Part shown: in pieces, positions 44,296 to 53,732 of the stretch | How the letters are laid out: each line of letters begins with the position of its first letter | Position numbering within the stretch: position 1 is the first letter of the stretch | From: Elusimicrobium minutum Pei191 | GTDB taxonomy: Bacteria; Elusimicrobiota; Elusimicrobia; Elusimicrobiales; Elusimicrobiaceae | Length of the DNA stretch: 64,000 bases | Direction: 5' to 3' | Assembly (NCBI RefSeq): GCF_000020145.1 | Contig: NC_010644.1 | Span: 124,001-188,000, forward strand | Made by a program: the position numbers and the translations under genes | Notes under the pieces: model-generated | Told to the model about the DNA's origin: nothing | The model's database searches: none | The model's input: the letters and a program-made list of their open reading frames with translations, nothing else

Positions 44296-46593
44296 ATGGC
44301 AACCAAGAAAACAACAACAAAAAAAACGGAGTCTCTTTCTAAAGGTAAAAACCTTGTTATAGTCGAGTCACCTACAAAACAAAAAACAATAAGCAAAATT
44401 TTAGGGGCCGATTATGTTGTAAAAAGTTCCTTCGGGCATGTTAGGGATTTGCCTTCCAAAGAAATAGGCGTTGACGAAAAAAACGGTTTTAAACCCAAAT
44501 ATGTTCCTGTGGAAAAAGCTAAAAAAATGGTTTCCGAGCTTGAAAAACTTGCTAAAGGTTCCGAATATGTTTACTTGGCCACTGACCCTGACCGCGAAGG
44601 AGAAGCTATTGCCTGGCATTTGGTTGAACTTTTAAAAATACCTGTTGAAAAAATACGCCGTATTTTCTTTCATGAAATTACGCCCGCGGCTGTTAAAGCC
44701 AGTTTTGACCATGCCAGAAATATTAATAAAGATTTGGTTGACGCACAGCAGGCAAGGCGCGTACTTGACCGTTTGGTTGGGTACAAACTTTCGCCGCTTC
44801 TTTGGAAGAAAATTACGGGCGGTCTTTCCGCGGGCAGAGTGCAAAGCGTAGCGGTAAGGCTTCTTGCCGAGCGTGCCAAAGAAATAGAAAATTTTAGGGA
44901 AGAAGAATATTATTCTTTAACCTCCGAGCTTGAAAAGCAAGGTGAAACGCCCAAATTTAACGCGCGCATGCTTAAATGGAGGGGCAAAAATACTGAAATT
45001 ATTACAACATACCATTTGTTCGCCGAAGACTATAAAGTAAAAACAACAGTCTTTAAAAAACCTGAGGATCTTGCCCCTGTTAATTCTTTATTAAGACAAG
45101 GGCCCTTAACGGTAAGTAAAATTGAAAAAAAAGAAGTAAAACAAAAAGCCAAACCACCTTTTATAACCAGCTCTTTACAGCAGGAAGCGTATAATAAAAT
45201 AGGTTTCCCTTCACAAAAAACTATGATGACGGCGCAAAGCCTTTATGAAGGCGTTGAGATAGCGGGTGAAGTTGTAGGTTTAATTACGTATATGAGAACA
45301 GACTCTTTTAACGTATCAAAAGATTTGCAATCCCAAACCAAAAAGTTTATAGCCGGCAAATACGGGGATGATTTTGTCCCCCCAACTCCAAATTTTTTTA
45401 AAAGCAAAGTAAAAGGCGCTCAGGAAGCGCACGAGTCTATTCACCCGACTGATGTTTATAAAACGCCAGCTAGTATAAAAGATTATTTGAGCGCGGACCA
45501 GTACAAACTTTACGAACTTATTTGGTTAAGGTTTATTGCCAGCCAAATGGCGGACGCTGTTTTTAACACAGTATCTGTCGACATAACGGCAGGCAAAGCT
45601 GAAGAATGCGTTTTAAGAGCAACGGGCCGCACAGTTAAATTCCCGGGCTTTTTATCCGTTTATAAAGAAGACGATTCGGAAGAAGAGGACGAAGGCTCAG
45701 CCTTGCTTCCTAATCTTACGGAAGGCGATGATTTAAACCTTATTGACATTGTAACCAAATCACATAAAACAGCCCCGCCGCCGAACTATAATGAGGCGAG
45801 CTTGATTAAAACGCTTGAAAAGCACGGTATCGGGCGTCCTTCCACTTACGCTCCTACAATTAAAACTATTTTGGACAGGAAATATATTATCCGCCAGCCG
45901 AAAACCAACAAACTGATTGTGACTGATTTGGGCGTAACGGTGACAGACCAGTTAAAAGACTTTTTTAAAGATATTATGGACCTTTCTTATACTGCGGGCA
46001 TTGAAGAAAAACTCGACGATATAGCAGAAGGCGATAATGACTGGGTTAAAGTTATAGGCGATTTTTATGAAGGTTTTAAAAAAGATTTAGCTACGGCAGA
46101 TAAAGACATGCAGCGCGCCGCGCCCAAACCTTCCGATGAAAAATGCCCATTATGCGGCAGCCCCATGGTAATAAGAAGAAGCAGATTCGGCGAATACCTG
46201 GCCTGCTCCACCTATCCGGAATGTAAGGGTAAAATTAATTTAACTTCTTCAGGCGAAAAATTGGCGCCTGAAGTAACCGAGGAAAAATGTGAAAAATGCG
46301 GTAGCCCCATGGTTATACGTTCGGGGCGCAGGGGTAAGTTTATGGCTTGCAGTGCGTTTCCTAAATGCAAAAACACATTTTCTATTGATGCGAGCGGCAA
46401 TAAGGTAGCTTCCTCCGGCCCTATTGAAACAAAAATTAAATGTGAAAAATGCGGCAAACCTATGCTGCTTCGCGCAAGCAAACGCGGCGAATTTTTAGGC
46501 TGCAGCGGTTACCCTAAATGTAAAACAATAGTATCTGTTTCACCTGAGGAAATCGCCAAAATAAAAAAAGAGCACGAAGCAGAAAATAAATAA
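44296..46593 (+). CDS. topA: DNA topoisomerase I
   Basis: 765 residues. A Lys/Thr-rich N-terminal tail precedes the TOPRIM domain (NLVIVESPTKQKTISKIL, DPDREGEAIAWH). The active-site tyrosine is in GLITYMRTDS. The C-terminus has three CxxC zinc-ribbon repeats, each CPLCGSPM or CEKCG followed by a GEYLACSTYPEC-like half. It relaxes negative supercoils. A short lysine-rich start and an AAGGAAG site precede the ATG. It lies between dprA and a Xer recombinase, and the dprA-topA-xer order is common in bacteria. Confidence 0.97.
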   Translation: MATKKTTTKKTESLSKGKNLVIVESPTKQKTISKILGADYVVKSSFGHVRDLPSKEIGVDEKNGFKPKYVPVEKAKKMVSELEKLAKGSEYVYLATDPDREGEAIAWHLVELLKIPVEKIRRIFFHEITPAAVKASFDHARNINKDLVDAQQARRVLDRLVGYKLSPLLWKKITGGLSAGRVQSVAVRLLAERAKEIENFREEEYYSLTSELEKQGETPKFNARMLKWRGKNTEIITTYHLFAEDYKVKTTVFKKPEDLAPVNSLLRQGPLTVSKIEKKEVKQKAKPPFITSSLQQEAYNKIGFPSQKTMMTAQSLYEGVEIAGEVVGLITYMRTDSFNVSKDLQSQTKKFIAGKYGDDFVPPTPNFFKSKVKGAQEAHESIHPTDVYKTPASIKDYLSADQYKLYELIWLRFIASQMADAVFNTVSVDITAGKAEECVLRATGRTVKFPGFLSVYKEDDSEEEDEGSALLPNLTEGDDLNLIDIVTKSHKTAPPPNYNEASLIKTLEKHGIGRPSTYAPTIKTILDRKYIIRQPKTNKLIVTDLGVTVTDQLKDFFKDIMDLSYTAGIEEKLDDIAEGDNDWVKVIGDFYEGFKKDLATADKDMQRAAPKPSDEKCPLCGSPMVIRRSRFGEYLACSTYPECKGKINLTSSGEKLAPEVTEEKCEKCGSPMVIRSGRRGKFMACSAFPKCKNTFSIDASGNKVASSGPIETKIKCEKCGKPMLLRASKRGEFLGCSGYPKCKTIVSVSPEEIAKIKKEHEAENK

Positions 46594-47480
46594 TGGAAAG
46601 TAACGCAAGCCTTATAAATAAGTTTATTTTAAGTTTGCAGAGTAAAAATTTTTCCCGGCATACTCTGCGGGCTTACACTGCGGACTTAAAAGATGTTGAA
46701 AATTATATGGCTGAGCATAATTTAACGGCGGCTGAATTTTTTACTCACACAAAGCTTCGCGGCTACCTGGGAGTAACAAGTGAAGGCGATTATAAAAAAA
46801 ACACTGTTCTTCGTAAAATTTCGGTAATGCGCAGTTTCGCCAAATATTTATTAAAACATGAGGTTATAAAAAATAACCCTTTTAAACTTTTGCCGCTGCC
46901 TAAAAGAGAAAAACTTTTGCCAAAATTTTTAACGCAGGAAGAAACGGACAGGCTTATTGACACGGCTGCAAACCAGGGCAAATTGCCCGCAAGGGACAAA
47001 GCTTTGTTTGAGCTTATTTATTCAAGCGGTTTAAGAAGAAGCGAAGTTACCGGCCTTAGCATAAAGGATATAGATTTAAATTTAGGCGTTGTGCGCGTTA
47101 TGGGCAAAGGCTCTAAAGAGCGTCTTGTGCCTATAACTGATTTGGCTATTGAAGCATTAAAAGAATATCTGTCCACGCGCGGCGTTTATAACAGCGGGGA
47201 TCCTTTATTTTTAAACAGACTTGGCGGGCGTTTAACCGGTGACGGACTTGCTTACTTAGTTAAAAATATTACTATAAAAGCTAATTTGGCAAGAAAGGTA
47301 ACCGCGCACAGCTTAAGGCATTCTTTCGCGACCCATATGTTAAATAACGGCTGTGATTTAAGAAGCTTACAGGAAATGCTTGGGCATAAAAGCCTGTCGG
47401 CCACGCAGGTTTATACGCATGTGTCTTTGGACAGGCTTAAAAAAATTTACGGGCAAACCCATCCGAGATCTAAGGAGTAG
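46593..47480 (+). CDS. Xer-family tyrosine recombinase
   Basis: 295 residues. The catalytic set is complete: R148 (SGLRRSE), K172, H239 and R242 (HSLRHSFATHML), H265 (LGHKSLSATQVYTH), and nucleophile Y274. The N-terminal SAM-like domain (about 1-100) binds the dif core. XerC and XerD cannot be told apart by eye and the second partner is not in this window. It overlaps topA by one base. In this order it most likely resolves chromosome dimers; nothing marks it as a phage or integron integrase. Confidence 0.94.
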   Translation: MESNASLINKFILSLQSKNFSRHTLRAYTADLKDVENYMAEHNLTAAEFFTHTKLRGYLGVTSEGDYKKNTVLRKISVMRSFAKYLLKHEVIKNNPFKLLPLPKREKLLPKFLTQEETDRLIDTAANQGKLPARDKALFELIYSSGLRRSEVTGLSIKDIDLNLGVVRVMGKGSKERLVPITDLAIEALKEYLSTRGVYNSGDPLFLNRLGGRLTGDGLAYLVKNITIKANLARKVTAHSLRHSFATHMLNNGCDLRSLQEMLGHKSLSATQVYTHVSLDRLKKIYGQTHPRSKE

Positions 47481-47482
47481 GT

Positions 47483-48451
47483 ATGATAGGAATAGGCATT
47501 GATGTCGGCGGAACTTTTGTAAAATTTTTCGCGTTAAACGAACAAGGAAAAGAAATTAAATATCATAAACTTGAAACGGACATGAGTAAAGGCCCGGCTT
47601 TTTTTATTAAGCAAATAGCGGATTTTATTAATGTTTGGAAAAAGGAATTTAAAGAAGAAATTTGCATAGGCCTTGGCCTTCCGGGCGACGTTGATAATAA
47701 AAAAGGCGTTTTAAGATTCGGCACAAATTTAAAATTTAAAAATAAAAACATAAAAAAAATTGAGTTTGGCGCGGGTATTAAAAAACTTACGGGGATTGAA
47801 CCTGTTACCGCTAACGACGCCACTATTGCCGCTTGGGGCATTTATGAGCTTATTTTAAAAAAGAAATATGCTAACGTGCTGGTTATAACCATGGGTACGG
47901 GGATAGGCGGCGGCGTTATTGTTAACGGCAATTTGTACCAGGGCTCGCATGGGTCCGCGGGCGAAATAGGGCATATAAAAATTTCTTTAGATCCGAAAGC
48001 GCCCTTATGCGGATGCGGCGCCAGAGGTTGCCTTGAGGCTTACGCTGGCACAATTGCCATACACAGGCTGGTAAATGAGGAAGTAAAAAAACATCCTTCA
48101 AGCTTACTCGCTAAAATGGCGGCTAAAGATAAAAAATTTAAAATAGCCTTGGTATCCGAAGCAGCCGCGAAAGGCTGTAATAGCGCAAAAAGAGTTTGGG
48201 AAAAAGTAGGTTTAAGTATAGGCGCGGGCATAGCAAACGCGGGGCTTATACTTGATTTTGACGTAGTGGTCTTAGCAGGCGGAGTTTCGGGTGCGGCAAA
48301 ATATTTTATGCCCGCCTTAAAGAAAAGGTTGTCTTTGGAAAAAATTATTACCCCTTTTAAAAATTTAAAAATATATACCTCCCAGTTGCCTGAGATAGGC
48401 GGCATAGGCGCGGCTTTATATGCAATAAACAGAAATAAGAATGCGAACTAG
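47483..48451 (+). CDS. ROK-family sugar kinase (glucokinase-like)
   Basis: 322 residues. N-terminal GIGIDVGGTFVKFF is the ATP phosphate loop. The zinc-binding ROK signature appears as GHIKI then LCGCGARGCLEAYAG, with the ROK histidine in GEIGH. DGSA- and GGVSG-type motifs follow. It would phosphorylate glucose or a related hexose with ATP or polyphosphate. No sugar-binding helix-turn-helix precedes it, so it is an enzyme, not an Mlc-type repressor. It starts 2 bases after the Xer gene and overlaps lptD by 11 bases. The substrate cannot be fixed. Confidence 0.9.
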   Translation: MIGIGIDVGGTFVKFFALNEQGKEIKYHKLETDMSKGPAFFIKQIADFINVWKKEFKEEICIGLGLPGDVDNKKGVLRFGTNLKFKNKNIKKIEFGAGIKKLTGIEPVTANDATIAAWGIYELILKKKYANVLVITMGTGIGGGVIVNGNLYQGSHGSAGEIGHIKISLDPKAPLCGCGARGCLEAYAGTIAIHRLVNEEVKKHPSSLLAKMAAKDKKFKIALVSEAAAKGCNSAKRVWEKVGLSIGAGIANAGLILDFDVVVLAGGVSGAAKYFMPALKKRLSLEKIITPFKNLKIYTSQLPEIGGIGAALYAINRNKNAN

Positions 48452-50519
48452 AAACATTACTTTATTTATCACATTTCTATTATGCTCTTTTATTTTGAAA
48501 GCGCAGGATTATGAAATGCCGGTTCCTTCGGGCGATACTTACATATATTTTAATGCTGATGAACTTGATTATGACGGCAATACCAGAACAGCAGGATTAC
48601 TAGGGGATGTTAATGTAACCGCAGTGAACTCAGATTTTGATGAAACACGCATATATTCCGAAAATTTATATATAAATCAGGCCGAGCAAAAAGTTTATAA
48701 TGAAGGCGAGGTTAGAGTAGAGCAGGACGGTGGAGAATTAAGAGGGGAAAATCTTTTTTACGATTACCAAAACAGTCATTTGACTCTTCAAAATATTTCG
48801 GCCGAATATCCTCCGATAAGGCTTTTACACGCTGACAGCGCGGAATTTAAAAACGGAAGGCAGCGGTACAGAGGCGCGCAGGTAACCTGCTGTGACCAGG
48901 AAGATCCCCATTATCATTTAAAAGCCGGCAGCGTTACAATGACTCCCGAAAAAAGAGTTTATGTTACTAACGCGTTATTATATTTAAGCGATGTTCCTGT
49001 TTTTTATCTGCCGTTTTTTTGGCGTTCTTTAGATTCAAAAAAACCTTTTACTACCTACGTTGATTTTACGCAAAGCGCAAGAACGGGTTACGGTCTTTTA
49101 ACAAGCACTGTCTTCTTTCCTACAAGAAATTTAAGAACAACCGTTAATCTTGACGGTTACACAAAAGCGGGTTTTGGTTACGGCGTACAGCTTCTTGTTC
49201 AAAATACGGATAAAGTAATTGGTAATTTGGAAGCCTACGCCATTGATGACCAAAAGGAAGAAGATTACCGCTGGGGCGTAAGCGGCGGTTTTTGGGCTCA
49301 GTTGTTTGACAATTCTGACCACTTAAACAGAGATGACGGCGGCGCCATGTATACAATGCAGTCACAGTTTAGAAGTGTGTCCGACCCGTATTTTAACGAC
49401 ACTTATTTCCGTTCCAACCCGTTTAAATTTATGCCTGACCAGGATATAAATGTGGCTTTTTCCAGGCAGAGCAGAAGGTCTATTACACGCATAAGCTATT
49501 CCCAAAAAGATGAATATAATTATGTTACCGAAGAGTATGAAATAGTTGAAAAAATTCTTCCTAAATTTGAATATCATCTTATGCCGTTTACCCTTCCTTT
49601 GGGCATAGTAAACCGTTTTAACGCTAATGTTTATAATACCGAAGTAAGAGACGAAGGTTTTAAACAAACCGCGGGGGCTTTTTGGCACAGCAGCAGGTCT
49701 TTTAATTTAAACAGAACTTTTACCCTTTTGCCGTACGTGTCGCTTGATGAAAGAGTGATTTTCAGAGATAAAGATAATAATGAAGACGCATATGTAACCC
49801 GTTTAGGTTCCGGCGTTAATTTAAGAGCGGAGCTGCTTACCGGATCTTTAGATATATCCTATGATTATTTAAAAAGATTTTCCACCGGCACTCTAAATAC
49901 TGACAATGTTTCCGATGATATGGGGGAAGAGCTTAACAGAATCTATATACAAAACCATTACCGTCCGTCGCAATGGCTATATTTCAGGCTTGGCACGGGG
50001 TATGACTTGCGGGAAACACAAGACAATTGGAGCTTTGATAACAGAATGCTGCCTATTCTTGCCGAACTGGGCGTTAACACAATGAACGGAGACCTTAATT
50101 TGTTCGCGCAGAATCTTTATGACGTTAAAGAAGGACAGGAAGCGTTTGTTTTACAAAGTGATTTTAGAATGTTTAAAAAAAGCCGTATGGTTTTTGGCAT
50201 GAACAATTATTCTTTAGACCAAAACAGCTATCTTTTTAACACTAAATTTTGGTTCAGGCCCGAAAATATTACCTGGTACTTTGACGTAGGCGTTGATTTT
50301 GAGATAAGGCAAGGTTCTTTAAACGCGTATTCAAGAAGTTTTAAAGTTTACAAAGATTTTCATGACGCGCATATGGAATTTGGCGTTGAGGACAGAAACA
50401 ACAACCTTTCTTTTGCTTTTAGGATAGCTGTGCTTTGCGGAAAAAAACACAGGGACGACACCTTCAGTAAGGAAGACCGTTACTGGTCCCCCTGGCGTAA
50501 TCCCGGCGATTTAAGATAA
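48441..50519 (+). CDS. lptD: LPS-assembly protein LptD
   Basis: 692 residues. A signal peptide (to LKAQD) precedes an OstA/LptA-like beta-jellyroll (repeated NGE/YNEGEVRV strands) and a long C-terminal beta-barrel. The boundary region VTCCDQEDPHYHLKAG and VPVFYLPFFW is typical of LptD. It inserts LPS into the outer leaflet with LptE. It is somewhat shorter than E. coli LptD. The presence of this gene argues that the organism has LPS. It ends at a strong hairpin, the last gene of the long run. Confidence 0.9.
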   Translation: MRTRNITLFITFLLCSFILKAQDYEMPVPSGDTYIYFNADELDYDGNTRTAGLLGDVNVTAVNSDFDETRIYSENLYINQAEQKVYNEGEVRVEQDGGELRGENLFYDYQNSHLTLQNISAEYPPIRLLHADSAEFKNGRQRYRGAQVTCCDQEDPHYHLKAGSVTMTPEKRVYVTNALLYLSDVPVFYLPFFWRSLDSKKPFTTYVDFTQSARTGYGLLTSTVFFPTRNLRTTVNLDGYTKAGFGYGVQLLVQNTDKVIGNLEAYAIDDQKEEDYRWGVSGGFWAQLFDNSDHLNRDDGGAMYTMQSQFRSVSDPYFNDTYFRSNPFKFMPDQDINVAFSRQSRRSITRISYSQKDEYNYVTEEYEIVEKILPKFEYHLMPFTLPLGIVNRFNANVYNTEVRDEGFKQTAGAFWHSSRSFNLNRTFTLLPYVSLDERVIFRDKDNNEDAYVTRLGSGVNLRAELLTGSLDISYDYLKRFSTGTLNTDNVSDDMGEELNRIYIQNHYRPSQWLYFRLGTGYDLRETQDNWSFDNRMLPILAELGVNTMNGDLNLFAQNLYDVKEGQEAFVLQSDFRMFKKSRMVFGMNNYSLDQNSYLFNTKFWFRPENITWYFDVGVDFEIRQGSLNAYSRSFKVYKDFHDAHMEFGVEDRNNNLSFAFRIAVLCGKKHRDDTFSKEDRYWSPWRNPGDLR

Positions 50520-50520
50520 T

Positions 50521-50549
50521 AAAAAACCCGCTTTCTAAGCGGGTTTTTT
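50521..50549. terminator. Bidirectional intrinsic terminator
   Basis: A 13-bp perfect stem, AAAAAACCCGCTT against AAGCGGGTTTTTT, loop TCT. It separates lptD from the convergent mfd. Confidence 0.94.
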
Positions 50550-50564
50550 ATTTTAAAATTATAT

Positions 50565-53500
50565 TTATTTTATTTTTAAATTAAAAAAGTTTAGAGTGTT
50601 TTCAATTTCATTAAAATAATTGGCGCCGCCGCGCGTTAAATTTATTCTAAACCCGTCGCCTTTGGCGGATGGTATAAATTTAAGGTTATTGCCGTATTTC
50701 ACTATAAGTTCGCCTATCGCGCCTTCAGGCATTTTAAAGTTTTTAGCAAAATAAAATTCCACAAAATCTTTGGTAGCCTCAATATGTCTTATATTAAGCT
50801 CGCCGGCTTTGTTTGAAATTAAAATAACTTTAGAAAGCGTTTTAACTTCCTCAGGCAGCGGACCCGCTAAGTCGATAAGTTTATTTAAAGTTTTCTTCTG
50901 TTCCAGCTCGCCGCTGTTTAAAAGCTCCTTATAATACCGTAAGCGTTCATTGTCATCAGGCAGATACTCAGGCGGTATATAAGCGGCTACAGGTACGTTT
51001 ACAGTAGCGCGGTATTTTTTTTCAACAGGCTCACCTTTTAATTTTTTCACTTCTGCCGCAACCATATCACAATATAAACTTAAACCTACTTCATTGGCAA
51101 AACCGTGCTGCCTGGTGCCCAAAAGCTCTCCCGCGCCCCTTATTTCCATATCGCGCAGTGCAAGTTTAAAACCGCTGCCGAGTTCACTAAATTCCATAAG
51201 GGCGGAAAGGCGTTTTTTTGCAGTTTCGGTAGGGTCGGCTTCTTTCTTTTTTGTTAAAAAAGCTTTTAAATCCTCAAAATTATTTTCACGTTCAATATTG
51301 TCTTTCGGTTTTTGGAACAGCCAGTCAGGGTGAAATAAATAGCAATAGGCTTTCCTGTCACCGCGGCCTATTCTGCCGCGTAGTTGGTATAATTGCGCAA
51401 GGCCGAAATCCTGTGCGGACTCTATTATTAAAGTGTTTGCGTTACTGATATCCAGGCCGGATTCTATAATTGTGGAAGCTAACAAAATATCATATTCATG
51501 ATTATAAAAAGCCCATAGGGTTTTTTCTAATGCAGTTTCATTCATTTGCCCGTGCGCCATACAAATGCGGGCTTCAGGCACTAGGCGTTTTAAAAGCTCA
51601 AGCCTGCTTTCCATACTTTGCACTCTGTTATAAACAAAATACACTTGTCCTCCGCGGCCTATTTCCTGCCTTACGGCGTTGGCGGCCAAATCATTATTCC
51701 AAGGCGTTACAATTGTTTTTACGGGCATACGACCTTGCGGGGGGGTTTCAATAAGAGATAAATTCCTAAGAGATGAAAGCGACTGGTTTAAAGTGCGCGG
51801 TATCGGTGTGGCGGAAAGCATAAGCGTATGTACGCCAGCTGTTTTTGCTTTAATTTTTTCCTTCTGTTTGACGCCAAAGCGGTGCTCTTCATCTATGATA
51901 ACAAGTCCTAGATTAGCGAAAGAAATATCTTTAGAAAGAAGTCTGTGCGTACCCACCACAATATCTACGGTGCCTTTTCTTATTTTTTCAACAATAATTT
52001 TTTGCTCCGCCTTAGTTTGAAACCTGCTTAACATTTCAACAGATACGGGAAATGAGGCCATACGCTTAACAAAAGTCTTGTAATGCTGCGCGGCCAAAAT
52101 TGTTGTAGGTACCAAAACCAAAACTTGTTTTGAACTTAAAGCGGTGCGCATAACCGCCCTCATGGCGACTTCCGTTTTGCCGAATCCTACGTCGCCCACT
52201 AAAACGCGGTCCATGGTTTTTTGTCTGGTTAAATCGTCTAAAATTTCGCTTATGGCCTGGCTTTGATCAGGCGTTTGAATGTAGGGGAAGGAATCGGCAA
52301 ACTCGGCCTCAAGCTGGGCGTCACCTGTTAAAGGTTTGGCGTTGGCCGCGCTTCTTAAGGCTTCCATTTTTAAAATTTCCTCAGCGTCTTTTTGGGCAGC
52401 TTCTTTAACTCGTCTTTTAACTTCTTTCCACGCCACTCCGCCTAAGTGCGATAACGGCGGCGTTTTGCCCTTTACGCCTATATATTTTTGCACTTTGCCA
52501 AAATCCTGCACGGGTACAAAAAGCTTGCTTCCTTTGCGGTATTCTATTACAAGAGCGTCTGTCGGCGCAGTGTCTTTATCAAGCGTTTCAAGCCCTCTGT
52601 ACCGGCCTATGCCGTGGGTTTGGTGCACAATATAGTCGCCTTCAACCAAATCTTTAAAACGCACTCTTTTAGCGCCTTCGATTTCAAAGTTTTTAAGCAA
52701 AGAGCTTGTGTGGTAATTCCTGTCTAAAATTTCAGAAGAGGTTATGTAAGCCTTTTTGTCTTTTACGCTGTAATAACCTTGCGTGATGTCCGCTATTTTA
52801 AAAGAAACTTTATTTAAAATACCGTGGTTATTAAAAAGTTCTTTAAGCCTGTCCTCTTCACCTCTGTTTAAACAAAAAACTGCTATATCATAGCCTTGCA
52901 GAGATAAAGAATTTATTTCTTTAGTGGCAAGGTCCATGTTCGCGTTAAATTTTATATTGGCATTTAAAGCGTAATTTTCGCCGTGGGGAATGGGGGAAAT
53001 TATTACGGCGTTATCATATTCGGTAGCGTCAAAATCCGAAGCGGGATTATCAAAAATAAAAGCTGCCTCTCCCGCCCAGTTCTTTATATTTGAAGGCAGT
53101 TCCTCAAAGTGAAGAGGTATAACGGTAATTTCATTTTTATATTCTTTGGTGTTTTGCGTATCTACGTCAAAAGAGCTTATAGTTTCAACAATATTGCCTG
53201 CGAAGTATAAGCGCGCCGGCAGTTTTTGTCCGTGTATAAAAACATCAACCACGCTGCCGCGCACAGCAAACTCACCGGGGTTTTCGGTAAACTCTTCGCG
53301 TTTATAGCCGCAGGAATGCAAATAATCTATAAGGTCGCCGCGTTTTAAAACTTCAGTTTGTTTTATGTTTTTTAGTTTTGATAAGAAATCTTTTTTACCC
53401 GGCAACGGTATATTTAAATTTTGGTAAGTGCTGGTTATGGCTAAAGGCGCGGAAGATTTTAATATTTTGTATAAAGCATGCATTAACATGCCTTTGTCAT

Positions 53501-53699
53501 CTGAAAGGTATACTTCTGTTAAAATTTTGCCTTCTGACCATGTTTTTAGCGCGGATTCAAACGCGTCCAAATCCTCTTCTTCGTTAGAAACAAAGACGGA
53601 ATTTTTATCCAAACTTGAAAATTTGTCAAAAACAAACCTTGCCTTTGCTCCAAAGTTGGGCAGGCCGTAAAAATAGGCAAGGTTGTTTTTTTGCGTCAT
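50565..53699 (-). CDS. mfd: Transcription-repair coupling factor
   Basis: 1044 residues. The UvrB-homology region (residues about 1-300) is present but reduced. The RNA polymerase-interacting domain contains HQTHGIGRYRGLETL and FVPVQDFGKVQKYIG. The translocase has the Walker A GDVGFGKTEVAMRA, IIDEEHRFG, LSATPIPRTLNQSL and the motif VI region QLRGRIGRGDRKAY. It removes stalled RNA polymerase at lesions and recruits UvrA. It is transcribed minus-strand, converging on lptD and 33 bases downstream of the PBP gene. Confidence 0.96.
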   Translation of the reverse strand: MTQKNNLAYFYGLPNFGAKARFVFDKFSSLDKNSVFVSNEEEDLDAFESALKTWSEGKILTEVYLSDDKGMLMHALYKILKSSAPLAITSTYQNLNIPLPGKKDFLSKLKNIKQTEVLKRGDLIDYLHSCGYKREEFTENPGEFAVRGSVVDVFIHGQKLPARLYFAGNIVETISSFDVDTQNTKEYKNEITVIPLHFEELPSNIKNWAGEAAFIFDNPASDFDATEYDNAVIISPIPHGENYALNANIKFNANMDLATKEINSLSLQGYDIAVFCLNRGEEDRLKELFNNHGILNKVSFKIADITQGYYSVKDKKAYITSSEILDRNYHTSSLLKNFEIEGAKRVRFKDLVEGDYIVHQTHGIGRYRGLETLDKDTAPTDALVIEYRKGSKLFVPVQDFGKVQKYIGVKGKTPPLSHLGGVAWKEVKRRVKEAAQKDAEEILKMEALRSAANAKPLTGDAQLEAEFADSFPYIQTPDQSQAISEILDDLTRQKTMDRVLVGDVGFGKTEVAMRAVMRTALSSKQVLVLVPTTILAAQHYKTFVKRMASFPVSVEMLSRFQTKAEQKIIVEKIRKGTVDIVVGTHRLLSKDISFANLGLVIIDEEHRFGVKQKEKIKAKTAGVHTLMLSATPIPRTLNQSLSSLRNLSLIETPPQGRMPVKTIVTPWNNDLAANAVRQEIGRGGQVYFVYNRVQSMESRLELLKRLVPEARICMAHGQMNETALEKTLWAFYNHEYDILLASTIIESGLDISNANTLIIESAQDFGLAQLYQLRGRIGRGDRKAYCYLFHPDWLFQKPKDNIERENNFEDLKAFLTKKKEADPTETAKKRLSALMEFSELGSGFKLALRDMEIRGAGELLGTRQHGFANEVGLSLYCDMVAAEVKKLKGEPVEKKYRATVNVPVAAYIPPEYLPDDNERLRYYKELLNSGELEQKKTLNKLIDLAGPLPEEVKTLSKVILISNKAGELNIRHIEATKDFVEFYFAKNFKMPEGAIGELIVKYGNNLKFIPSAKGDGFRINLTRGGANYFNEIENTLNFFNLKIK

Positions 53700-53732
53700 A
53701 AAACGGTTTAAATTAAATATTCAAATTTCAAA

